Source: Chryseomonas sp014190935 (GTDB taxonomy: Bacteria; Pseudomonadota; Gammaproteobacteria; Pseudomonadales; Pseudomonadaceae). Taken from it: 64,000 nt of DNA. This document shows, piece after piece, positions 20,823 through 28,873 of the stretch. The notes under the pieces were generated by a model. It saw only the letters and a program-made list of their open reading frames with translations, ran no database searches and was not told where the DNA came from. The stretch spans positions 310,001 through 374,000 of the forward strand of contig NZ_JACHVV010000005.1 in NCBI RefSeq assembly GCF_014190935.1. The letters run 5' to 3'. The position numbers and the translations under genes are program-made. Position 1 is the stretch's first letter, and every line of letters begins with the position of its first letter.

Positions 20823-21260
20823 CTAAATCGACAATAAAAATGTCACCGGTCCATCGTTGACCAGGCAAACCTGCATGTCGGCGCCGAAGCGCCCGGTCGC
20901 GACCTCGGGATGCAGATCGCGGGCGAGGCCTACCAGGTGACCGAACAGTCGCTCGCCCTGGGCCGGCGGCGCAGCGCTGGAAAAGCTCGGCCGCCGCCCG
21001 CTGCGGGTATCGGCGGCCAGGGTGAACTGGGAGACCAGCAGCAAGCCGCCGCCGACATCCTGCAGGGACAGATTCATGCGCTGCTCGCCGTCGGCGAAGA
21101 CCCGGTACTCCAGCAGCCGCTTGAGCATCCGGCCACAGGCCGCTTCGTCATCCGCGGGCTCGATGCCGACGAAGACCAGCAGCCCCGGGCCTATGGCGCC
21201 GACCGTTTCTACCTCGACCTCGACGCTGGCGCGGATGACCCTCTGCAGCAGCGCCTTCAC
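20823..21260 (-). CDS. dtd: D-aminoacyl-tRNA deacylase
   Basis: Proofreading enzyme that hydrolyses D-aminoacyl-tRNAs (and Gly-tRNA-Ala); 145 residues, normal length. The two signature motifs are visible: LLLVSQFTLAADT (SQxTL) and CLVNDGPVTFLL (NxGPVT). It uses a GTG that overlaps the pip stop (GTGA), so it depends on pip translation. Confidence 0.96.
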   Translation of the reverse strand: MKALLQRVIRASVEVEVETVGAIGPGLLVFVGIEPADDEAACGRMLKRLLEYRVFADGEQRMNLSLQDVGGGLLLVSQFTLAADTRSGRRPSFSSAAPPAQGERLFGHLVGLARDLHPEVATGRFGADMQVCLVNDGPVTFLLSI

Positions 21261-22222
21261 TCGGCCTCCTGGGGCAGATCGAGCAGCTGGCGGGCGATCT
21301 GGTCGGTCGCCCGCACCAGGGCGTCGCAGATACCGGGCTCGCTGGCCGCATGACCGGCGTCGCGGATGATCTGCAATTCGCTGCCCGGCCAGGCGTGGTG
21401 CAGGGCCCAGGCATTGTCCAGGGGGCAGACCATGTCGTAGCGGCCGTGCACGATCACCGCCGGGATATGGGCGATGCGGGGCATGTCGCGCAAGAGCTGG
21501 TCGGGCTCGAGGAAGGCATCGTTGATGAAGTAGTGGCACTCGATGCGAGCGATGGCCAGGGCATGCTCGCTGAATTTTTCCAGCACGTCGGGATTCGGCC
21601 TCAGGGTCACCGTACGGCCCTCCCAGCAGGACCAGGCCCGGGCGGCGGACATCTGCGCCAGTTCGTCCGGACCGGTCAGGCGGCGATAGTAGGCCTGGAT
21701 GAGATTGCCGCGTTCCTCTTCGGCGATGGGATGCAGGTAGTCCTGCCAGAAATCGGGAAAGAGCCGGCTCGCGCCTTCCTGATAGAACCAGTGCAGATCC
21801 ACCGGGCGACAGAGAAAGATGCCGCGCAGGACCATCGCCTTGACCCGTTCGGGATGGCGCTGGGCATAGGCCAGGGCCAGGGTGGAACCCCAGGAGCCGC
21901 CGAACAGCACCCATTGCTCGATGCCCAGGTGCTCGCGCAGGCGCTCGATGTCCTCGACCAGGTGCCAGGTGGTGTTGTTCTCCAGGCTGGCATAGGGGGT
22001 GGAGCGACCGCAGCCGCGCTGATCGAAGGTGACGATGCGATAGAGATTGGGATCGAAGAAGCGCCGGCTCAGGCGATCGCATCCGGAGCCGGGTCCGCCA
22101 TGGATGAACAGCACCGGCAGACCGTCGGGCGAGCCGCTCTCGTCGGCATAGAGCACATGGGGGGCTTCGACGGCCAGCTCGTGGCGGGCGTAAGGCTTGA
22201 TTTCCGGATACAGATTCAGCAT
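21257..22222 (-). CDS. pip: Proline iminopeptidase
   Basis: Alpha/beta-hydrolase that removes N-terminal proline from peptides; 321 residues. Seen: oxyanion region HGGPGSGCD, nucleophile elbow GGSWGS, FDQRGCGRSTP, catalytic Asp in HGRYDMVCP and His in DAGHAASEPG. Cytoplasmic, no signal peptide. It is divergent from the cysteine hydrolase gene and coupled to dtd. Confidence 0.95.
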   Translation of the reverse strand: MLNLYPEIKPYARHELAVEAPHVLYADESGSPDGLPVLFIHGGPGSGCDRLSRRFFDPNLYRIVTFDQRGCGRSTPYASLENNTTWHLVEDIERLREHLGIEQWVLFGGSWGSTLALAYAQRHPERVKAMVLRGIFLCRPVDLHWFYQEGASRLFPDFWQDYLHPIAEEERGNLIQAYYRRLTGPDELAQMSAARAWSCWEGRTVTLRPNPDVLEKFSEHALAIARIECHYFINDAFLEPDQLLRDMPRIAHIPAVIVHGRYDMVCPLDNAWALHHAWPGSELQIIRDAGHAASEPGICDALVRATDQIARQLLDLPQEAE

Positions 22223-22353
22223 GTCGCGCTCCGCGGGGCAGGGTCGGCCCCTTCATCATAGACCTGCACCTTACCGGGTTTCCACGCTGCCCGGGCTTGC
22301 CTCGCATCCAGCGGCACCCGCACCATCGACAGCCCGTCGCCAAGGAGATCGCC

Positions 22354-23157
22354 ATGTCCCGTGCCAAGCTGCAGTTGCTGCTGATCGATCCGCAAAACGA
22401 TTTCTGCGACCTGCCGGGGGCGGCCCTGCCGGTGCCCGGTGCGGTGGCCGGGCTGCAGCGTGTCGCCGCCCTGATCGAACGCCTGGGTGCCCGGCTCACC
22501 GGGGTCCGGGTGACCCTGGATTCCCATCAGCCACTGCACATCGCTCATCCGCATGGCTGGCAGGATGCCCAGGGCCGACCGCCGGCGCCCTTTACCCAGA
22601 TCAGCGAGGACGAGGTGGCCAGTGGTCGCTGGCAGACCCGCGATCCGGCCGAGCGCGCCCGCGCGCTGGCCTATGTGCAGGCCCTGGAAGCCGGAGGTCG
22701 CTATCGCCTGGTGATCTGGCCGGAGCACTGCCTGGTGGGTGGCTGGGGCCATGGAGTCCAGGAGGATGTCCACCAGGCGCTCAATGCCTGGGGACGGCAG
22801 CAGGGACGCCTGGTGGAATTCATCGCCAAGGGTGGCAATCCCCACACCGAACATTATTCGGCGCTGCGCGCCGAGGTCCTGGATCCGGCGGACCCGGGCA
22901 CCGCGGTGGATGCCGGACTAATCGCCCGGTTGCAGGCCGCCGACACCCTGCTGGTGGCGGGCGAGGCGCTTTCGCACTGCGTGGCCAGCACCCTGCGCGA
23001 TCTGCTGGAGTTCTGGCCGCGAGAACGGCGCCAGGACCTGGTGCTGCTCACCGACTGCAGTCATTCGGTGCCGGGCTTCGAAGCCCAGGGCGAGGCGTTC
23101 CTGGCCGAGATGCGTGCCGCCGGCATCCGCCTGGCGACCTCGACGGACGCGCTCTAG
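22354..23157 (+). CDS. Isochorismatase-fold cysteine hydrolase, nicotinamidase-related
   Basis: A 267-residue cytoplasmic hydrolase. The Asp of LLLIDPQNDF (D12), the Lys of FIAKGGNPHTEHYSAL and the Cys of VAGEALSHCVAST form the family Asp-Lys-Cys triad. DSHQPLHIAH resembles the metal ligands of nicotinamidases, and WPEHCLVGG replaces the usual WPxHCVxGT. Substrate is uncertain. It is longer than PncA (about 210), and the true PncA may be elsewhere. The start has an AAGGAG site. Confidence 0.8.
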   Translation: MSRAKLQLLLIDPQNDFCDLPGAALPVPGAVAGLQRVAALIERLGARLTGVRVTLDSHQPLHIAHPHGWQDAQGRPPAPFTQISEDEVASGRWQTRDPAERARALAYVQALEAGGRYRLVIWPEHCLVGGWGHGVQEDVHQALNAWGRQQGRLVEFIAKGGNPHTEHYSALRAEVLDPADPGTAVDAGLIARLQAADTLLVAGEALSHCVASTLRDLLEFWPRERRQDLVLLTDCSHSVPGFEAQGEAFLAEMRAAGIRLATSTDAL

Positions 23158-23174
23158 CCCGTCCGTACGCTGCC

Positions 23175-23669
23175 CTACTTGATCTCGTAGAGACCGGTGT
23201 AGGTCGCCGAAGCCAGCTGGTTGAGGTGGATCATGAAGCGGCCGACCGCATTGGTCGCGTCCGCCGGCACCGGCAGCTGATCGACCTTGAGCGCATGCAG
23301 CTGGAAGATGTAGCGGTGCGGATTGTCGCCCTTGGGCGGCGCCGCGCCACCGAAGCCGCGGGTGCCGTAGTCGTTGATCAGCTGCAGGGCGCCGGCCGGC
23401 AGGCCCGCGCCGTCGGCGCGACCGGCGTCTTCCGCCAGGCCCTGGGTGCCGACCGGGATATTGACCACCACCCAGTGCCAGAACCCGCTGCCGGTGGGGG
23501 CATCCGGATCGTAGACGGTCAGCGCCAGGCTCCTGGTGTCGGCCGGCAGATCGGACCACTGCAGCGCGGGCGAAACGTTCTCGCCGTGGGCGCCGAAATC
23601 GGCCACGTCGAATTCGTGGCGCTTGGGCATGAAGGCGTTATCGGAAAAGGCGTCGGTCCAGAGTTTCAC
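23175..23669 (-). CDS. PEBP-family (YbhB/YbcL) protein
   Basis: A 164-residue phosphatidylethanolamine-binding-protein-like, Raf-kinase-inhibitor-type protein without a signal peptide. Seen: DPDAPTGSGFWHWVVVNIP (DPDxP and the HW ligand-site motif) and GDNPHRYIFQLHAL. The biological role of bacterial members is not settled. It lies 17 bases from the end of the lipocalin gene and converges with the cysteine hydrolase gene. Confidence 0.9.
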   Translation of the reverse strand: MKLWTDAFSDNAFMPKRHEFDVADFGAHGENVSPALQWSDLPADTRSLALTVYDPDAPTGSGFWHWVVVNIPVGTQGLAEDAGRADGAGLPAGALQLINDYGTRGFGGAAPPKGDNPHRYIFQLHALKVDQLPVPADATNAVGRFMIHLNQLASATYTGLYEIK

Positions 23670-23686
23670 GGGGGTGCTCCTGAGGC

Positions 23687-24250
23687 CTAGGGCATGTGGG
23701 CGTCGGTCTCGCGCCAGACCAGACGATTGAGGTTGTAGCCTTTCTCGCGAGCGATACGCAGCAGCTTCTCGCTCTGCGCCGCGGAGATCTCGGGCTTGCG
23801 CGCCAGTATCCAGAGGTACTTGCGATCCGGACTGCCGACCAGGGCGGTCTTGTAGTCGTCATCGACATAGAGGATCCAGTAGGGTCCCTTGGCGATGTTG
23901 GGCAGGACGCCGCTGAACCAGGTGTCGAAGCGCACTTCCAGGCGATCGGTCACGCCGGGCTTGAGCGGGGTAGCGGTGCCCGTGGCTTCCTCCACCTTGC
24001 CGTCCAGGGTACGGCAGCGGTTGAACACGGCGACCGAACCATCGGCCATGACGTGATAGTTGGCTTCGGACTGGGCGCACTTGCGCTGGAAGAACATCGG
24101 CAGTCGCGCCACCTCGTACCAGTGTCCCTGGTAGCGCTGCAGATCGACATTGCCCGCGGTGAGCGGCGGGACCTCGCGCGGCCCGCTGGCGCAGGCCGCG
24201 AGCAGTCCGACGGCACCCGCCAGCAGGATAATCTTGGTAGAGGTTTTCAT
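23687..24250 (-). CDS. blc: Outer-membrane lipocalin (Blc-like lipoprotein)
   Basis: A 187-residue lipoprotein with lipobox LLAACAS after a short signal peptide. The lipocalin signature follows: VDLQRYQGHWYEVARLP (GxW), YWILYVDDDYKTALVGSPDRKYLWILAR (TDY-like) and the C-terminal Arg region. Blc binds lysophospholipids and is thought to help envelope maintenance under stress. The start overlaps the stop of the upstream lipoprotein gene (ATGA), so the two are coupled. Confidence 0.88.
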   Translation of the reverse strand: MKTSTKIILLAGAVGLLAACASGPREVPPLTAGNVDLQRYQGHWYEVARLPMFFQRKCAQSEANYHVMADGSVAVFNRCRTLDGKVEEATGTATPLKPGVTDRLEVRFDTWFSGVLPNIAKGPYWILYVDDDYKTALVGSPDRKYLWILARKPEISAAQSEKLLRIAREKGYNLNRLVWRETDAHMP

Positions 24251-24501
24251 CGCAGACCCTGCCCGGCGAACATCGCCACCTTATCGTTGAGATACTGCAC
24301 GCTGATGAAGGAGCCGCGATCGCCCCAGGTACAGGTGGTGACGCCCAGGGCGCCCGCGCATTCCGTGGGCGCACCCAGGACCTGCTCCACCTCGGCCTTG
24401 GTCTGACCGGCCTTGAGCCGGGAATAGTTTTCCTGATTGACCTTGCCACAGCCGGCAATGAGCAGACTGCCCACCAGCAACAGCGCCATGCGCCCCTTCA
24501 T
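24247..24501 (-). CDS. Small lipoprotein with a BamE/SmpA-like fold
   Basis: An 84-residue predicted lipoprotein: signal peptide MKGRMALLLVGSLLIAGC with the lipidated Cys, then VNQENYSRLKAGQTKAEVEQVLGAPTECAG, the SmpA/OmlA-type repeat also seen in DUF3862 proteins. It ends SVQYLNDKVAMFAGQGLR. It is not BamE itself (too short, different context). The role is unknown but probably periplasmic and linked to the lipocalin by operon coupling. Confidence 0.8.
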   Translation of the reverse strand: MKGRMALLLVGSLLIAGCGKVNQENYSRLKAGQTKAEVEQVLGAPTECAGALGVTTCTWGDRGSFISVQYLNDKVAMFAGQGLR

Positions 24502-24564
24502 ACCTGCCTCCTCCATCCTGACGGCAAGGCTATAGAGCCCGCCCGGCCGCCAGGGTTCGCTTCG

Positions 24565-26478
24565 TCAGCTGGCGAGATAGGAGGAGCGGGTCAGACCCAG
24601 GCGCATGGCGTCGAGGAACTGGGTGCGCTCGCGGGCGGTGAGGCGCGCGCTGGCGACCTTGTCGCGGTAGTAGGTCATCAGCTCCTCGGGCGAGAGGTGC
24701 ACGTACCTGAGCATGTCCTCGATGGTGTCGTGGGTCTCGATGCCGCCGTGGCGCACGCTGCCGTCGGCGTCCTGGTAGACGTTCACCGAGTCGGTGTCGC
24801 CGAACAGGTTGTGCATGTCGCCTAGAATCTCCTGATAGGCGCCCACCAGGAACACCGCCAGCAGATAGTCCTCGCCCTCGCGCACCTCGTGCACCGGCAG
24901 GCTGGTCTCGATGCTCTGCTCGTCGACGTACTGCTTGATCTTGCCGTCGGAGTCGCAGGTCAGGTCCTGCAGCACGGCACGGCGCACCGGCTCCTCGTCC
25001 AGGCGGGTCAGGGGCACGATGGGCAGGATCTGGTCGATGGCCCAGGTGTCGGGCAGGCTCTGGAACACCGAGAAGTTGCAGATGTACTTGTCGGCCAGCT
25101 TGTCGTTGAGTTCGTCGAGGACCTGGCGGTGGGAGCGCTGGCGGGCCTTGAGCTGGTTGTAGAGGCGGCGGCAGATGGCGAAGTAGCACTGCTCGGCCAG
25201 CGCCTTGTCGCTCAGGCTCAGGGTGCCGGAGGCGTACTGGGCGGCGGCTTCGCTGACGTACTGGGTGGCGCGCCAGTAGGTCTCGGTGACCATCTCCGGA
25301 TCGGTGTCGCCGAGCAGTTCGGCCAGCCACTGCACCACCTCGGCCTTGCCTTCGAAGCGCTCGCTGGCCGGCACGCTGTCGTTGTGGCGCTCGACGTCGG
25401 TGACCTGCATCACCAGCATGGCGTGGTGGGCGGTCATGGCGCGGCCGCTTTCCGAGAAGATGTTCGGATGCGGCAATTCCTGCTGGTCGCAGAATTCCTT
25501 GAGCATGCCGACCACGGTACCGGCGTAGTCGTCCATGTCGTAGTTGATCGAGCTGGCGTTGCGCGAGTGGGTACCGTCGTAGTCCACGCCCAGACCGCCA
25601 CCGACGTCGATGTGATCCAGCGGCAGGCCCAGGGCGCGCAGCTCGGCGTAGTAGCGGATGGCCTCGCGGAAGCCCTGGCGGTAGTCGGCCAGATTGGCGA
25701 TCTGCGAGCCCATGTGGAAGTGCAGCAGGCGCACGCCCTGCTCCAGGCCGGCGGCGCGGAAGCGCTCGATCACCGACAGCAACTGGGCAGCGGAGAGACC
25801 GAACTTGGACTTCTCGCCACCGGTGTCGGCCCATTTGCTCGACGCCAGGGACGACAGCCGCACGCGCAGGCCGACCTGGGGCGTGACCTTGAGCTCGGCC
25901 GCCTCCTCGATCACCAGCGGGACCTCGGATTCCTTCTCGATGACGATGAAGACGCTGTGACCCAGCTTCTGGCCCATCAGCGCCAGGCGAATGAATTCGC
26001 GGTCCTTGTAGCCGTTGCAGACGATGGTGCCGCCCTTGGGCGCCAGCGCCAGCACCGCCATCAGCTCGGGCTTGGAGCCGGCTTCCAGACCGATGGAGAC
26101 GTCGCGGGTGGCGATGATGTTTTCCACCACCGCTTCCTGCTGGTTGACCTTGATCGGATAGAGGGCGGTGTAGCGACCCTGGTAGTCGAGGCGCTCGATG
26201 TTGCGATCGAAGGCGCCGGTCAGGTGGCGCACCTGGCCCTGAAGAATGTCGGGGAAACGCACCAGCAGCGGCAGCGACAGCCCCGCTTCGCGCAGCTGGC
26301 CGACCAGCACATGGAGGTCGATCGGCTGGCCGTCCGGGCCGTGGGGACGGACTTCGACGTTGCCGGCATCGCTGATGGCGAAGTAGCCGGCGCCCCAGTG
26401 GCGAATACCATAGACGCTGCGGCTGTCCGCCACGGTCCACTGGCTGCCGTCATCTTTGCGCGTGCGTCGTGGGGACAT
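24565..26478 (-). CDS. speA: Biosynthetic arginine decarboxylase
   Basis: PLP-dependent fold III decarboxylase converting arginine to agmatine, the first step of a putrescine route; 637 residues. The PLP lysine is K110 in ALYPIKVNQ. Other marks are the HFHMGSQ segment, DVGGGLGVDYDGTHS and the SESGRAMTAHHA region. The C-terminal domain (HLSPEELMTYYRDK) is complete. It converges on no partner and has a separate start region shared with the yciH side. Confidence 0.96.
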   Translation of the reverse strand: MSPRRTRKDDGSQWTVADSRSVYGIRHWGAGYFAISDAGNVEVRPHGPDGQPIDLHVLVGQLREAGLSLPLLVRFPDILQGQVRHLTGAFDRNIERLDYQGRYTALYPIKVNQQEAVVENIIATRDVSIGLEAGSKPELMAVLALAPKGGTIVCNGYKDREFIRLALMGQKLGHSVFIVIEKESEVPLVIEEAAELKVTPQVGLRVRLSSLASSKWADTGGEKSKFGLSAAQLLSVIERFRAAGLEQGVRLLHFHMGSQIANLADYRQGFREAIRYYAELRALGLPLDHIDVGGGLGVDYDGTHSRNASSINYDMDDYAGTVVGMLKEFCDQQELPHPNIFSESGRAMTAHHAMLVMQVTDVERHNDSVPASERFEGKAEVVQWLAELLGDTDPEMVTETYWRATQYVSEAAAQYASGTLSLSDKALAEQCYFAICRRLYNQLKARQRSHRQVLDELNDKLADKYICNFSVFQSLPDTWAIDQILPIVPLTRLDEEPVRRAVLQDLTCDSDGKIKQYVDEQSIETSLPVHEVREGEDYLLAVFLVGAYQEILGDMHNLFGDTDSVNVYQDADGSVRHGGIETHDTIEDMLRYVHLSPEELMTYYRDKVASARLTARERTQFLDAMRLGLTRSSYLAS

Positions 26479-26564
26479 TCGCGGGAATCTCCTGTAGGGA
26501 ATCTTGCTTTGGATGGACCGCCGCCAGGGGCGGTAAGTTGTACGCGGGGGCTGGAAGGCCTGGC

Positions 26565-26909
26565 CTAGCCGCCCGACCGCTTGGTCTTGAAGCCGCGTTT
26601 TTCGAGTTCGCCGAGCAGCAGGTCGACATGGTCGCCCTGGATCTCGATGACGCCATCCTTGAGCGCCCCGCCGGTGCCGCAGCGGCGCTTGAGCGCGCTG
26701 GCCAGGTCCTTGAGCGCTTCCTCGTCCAGCGGGACGCCGCTGACCGTGGTCACCGTCTTGCCGCCGCGGCCCTTGGTCTCGCGCCGGACCCGGGCGATGC
26801 CATCACCGATCGGCGCCGGTGCCTGGGGTTCTTCCGGACGAATGCGGCCGACGTCGGTGGAGTACACCAGCCGGCTGAGATCCGACAGCGACGAGGTTTT
26901 CTTGCTCAA
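26565..26909 (-). CDS. yciH: SUI1-family translation initiation factor-like protein (YciH)
   Basis: A 114-residue protein with the eIF1/SUI1 fold at residues about 40-112 (RRETKGRGGKTVTTVSGVPLDEEALKDLASALKR, then KDGVIEIQGDHVDLLLGELEKRGFK). Bacterial YciH binds the 30S subunit and has been proposed to affect initiation fidelity. The start is TTG (MSKKTSSLSDLSRLVYST) with a GAGGAC site. No ATG is available in the conserved region. It sits between speA and a Nudix gene as in other pseudomonads. Confidence 0.88.
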   Translation of the reverse strand: MSKKTSSLSDLSRLVYSTDVGRIRPEEPQAPAPIGDGIARVRRETKGRGGKTVTTVSGVPLDEEALKDLASALKRRCGTGGALKDGVIEIQGDHVDLLLGELEKRGFKTKRSGG

Positions 26910-27052
26910 GGGACGGTCCTCCCAGTCTGGTTCAGACGCCGGGCGCCTGGAGGAAACCTTGGATGCAGCGCCGACCGGCACGGGCCGCGCTGGTCCGGGG
27001 CCGCGCAATGTAGCAGCATCGCCCGCGGATGCTAAGGCGCGAATGCGAGAAA

Positions 27053-27604
27053 TTAAGGCAGGGATGCGACATCCGCCCGGCTGAGAGCCAGGCGCAGGGC
27101 CTCCAGCGAATCCGGGCAATAGGGGCGCTGACGAGCCTCGTCGAGAATCGCCGCCGGAGCCAGGAAGCGCGCCTCCAGTACCTCTTCCGGCTGCAGCCGC
27201 AGCGGGCCGCTCCAGTGGGCGCTGAACACGCCGCCCCAGAGGCGATTGCCCGGCTCCTCGAAATAGAAGGTGCCGTGCTCGCGCAGGGGCACGCCGCTGA
27301 CCCCCAGTTCCTCGGCCAGCTCCCGGGCCGCCGATTCCGCATAGCTTTCGCCCGGCGCCACCATGCCGCCGGCAGCCACGTCCCAGTAGCCCGGGTAGAG
27401 CGCCTTGCTCAGGGTGCGCCGGTGCACGCAGAGTTCGCCGCTGTCGTTGAACAGCAGGATGAAGGTGCAGCGACCGATCAGGCCGCGGGCACGCAGTTCT
27501 GCCCGTGGCAATTCACCCTGGATGCAATCGTCGCGATCGACCCAGACCACCCGTTCCCGGTCGGAGGCGGCGCGATGCGCCGCTTCGCGAGCGTCAGGCG
27601 TCAT
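27053..27604 (-). CDS. Nudix hydrolase
   Basis: A 183-residue protein with a full Nudix box: GGMVAPGESYAESAARELAEELGV, i.e. Gx5Ex7RExxEExG, coordinating Mg2+ for cleavage of a nucleoside-diphosphate-linked substrate. The N-terminal part (VVWVDRDDCIQGELPRAELRARGLIGRCTFILLF) resembles the YfcD/isopentenyl-isomerase-like Nudix subgroup. The substrate is unknown. The start overlaps the DUF2333 stop by one base. Confidence 0.9.
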   Translation of the reverse strand: MTPDAREAAHRAASDRERVVWVDRDDCIQGELPRAELRARGLIGRCTFILLFNDSGELCVHRRTLSKALYPGYWDVAAGGMVAPGESYAESAARELAEELGVSGVPLREHGTFYFEEPGNRLWGGVFSAHWSGPLRLQPEEVLEARFLAPAAILDEARQRPYCPDSLEALRLALSRADVASLP

Positions 27605-28620
27605 CAGCCCTGTTCCAGCAACTGGCGCAGGTCGATGATGGCGGCGTTGGCGCGGGAGATGTAGTTGGCGATCACCAGCGAATGGTTGGCCAGGATGCCG
27701 AAGCCGCTGCCGTTGAGGATCATCGGACTCCAGACCGGCTGCTGCGCCGCTTCCAGTTCGCGAATGATCTCGCGCACGTTCACCGTGGCGTTCTTCTTGG
27801 CCAGGGTGTCGGCGAAATCCACCTCGATGGCGCGCAGGATGTGCGACAGCGCCCAGGCCTGACCGCGGGCCTCGTAGAAGACGTTGTCGATCTGCAGCCA
27901 GGGCGTCTCGACGCGCTGCTCGTGCACCTCCGGCACCTGGCCGGCGGGGATGTCCTGGTTCGGCCGTACCTCGGCGTCCAGACGCACCCGGCCGACGCTG
28001 GCGGACAGGCGCTGGGACAGCGAACCCAGGCGGGTCTCGACGTCACCCAGCCAGTTGCGCAGGTTGTCCGAGCGCGAATAGAAGTAGGCGGTGGGCTGGC
28101 CCTGGGTGTTCTGGCCACCCAGGCGCGCCAGGTAGCGATCCAGGGAAGCGATGCCGGCGCGGTATTCCGACTCCGACGAGGGCATGGCCCAGCTGTGGTT
28201 GTCGAAGTTGAAGCGCGGCTCGGCCTGGGCCAGGTCGACGTCCTCGGTGGACTGCGACTGGGAACGGGCGAAGTCCTTGCGCAGGGCGCGCGCCAGATCG
28301 CGGGTCTGCACCAGCACGCCGTATTCCCAGGACGGCATGTCGTCGAGCCAGAGGCCCGGCGGGAAGATGTCGTTGGAGAGATAGCCGCCCGGCTTGTCCA
28401 GCAGGGTACCTGCCACCTGCTTGAGGGTCTCGACCGTGGTGTAGCCGAGCACCAGCTTGCGACCACTGGCCGCAGCCGCCTCCTGGGCATGCTGCTGTAC
28501 CGGGAAGAAATCCGGTTCGCGACTCCAGTACCAGCCTATCGCCAGGGTGACCAGCAGGTAGAGCGCGATCAGCACTGCCACCAGCCGGAGCCATCCCGAC
28601 CTCAAGTTCCACTCCCGCAT
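27604..28620 (-). CDS. DUF2333 family membrane-anchored protein
   Basis: A 338-residue protein with one N-terminal membrane helix (about residues 12-32, LRLVAVLIALYLLVTLAIGWYW) and a periplasmic helical domain. It matches the DUF2333 family of pseudomonads by length, N-terminus and neighbourhood. No enzymatic motif was seen. The ATG at 28620 is preferred to the TTG two codons upstream because the AAGGA site is better spaced. Function unknown. Confidence 0.85.
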   Translation of the reverse strand: MREWNLRSGWLRLVAVLIALYLLVTLAIGWYWSREPDFFPVQQHAQEAAAASGRKLVLGYTTVETLKQVAGTLLDKPGGYLSNDIFPPGLWLDDMPSWEYGVLVQTRDLARALRKDFARSQSQSTEDVDLAQAEPRFNFDNHSWAMPSSESEYRAGIASLDRYLARLGGQNTQGQPTAYFYSRSDNLRNWLGDVETRLGSLSQRLSASVGRVRLDAEVRPNQDIPAGQVPEVHEQRVETPWLQIDNVFYEARGQAWALSHILRAIEVDFADTLAKKNATVNVREIIRELEAAQQPVWSPMILNGSGFGILANHSLVIANYISRANAAIIDLRQLLEQG

Positions 28621-28873
28621 GGGCAATTCCTTGCAATGATTTCAAAGATGTTGGCGCTTGGACCCCCGCCCGCGACGCCGGTTGCGCCGCCACCGCCAGC
28701 AGTGCGGGCGCCATGCGCCTGGGCAGCCGCTTCCGAGACTAGGGTAACAGGCGACGGACGCTACTCCAGAAGCGACCGACAGTGTCCATGCGAGCGGCAT
28801 AGCCGCCGCTAACCAGGGTACCGCCTCTCCCCTGCCAGCCAGCAATTGGTAGCATAGGGCCACCACCTCAAGA

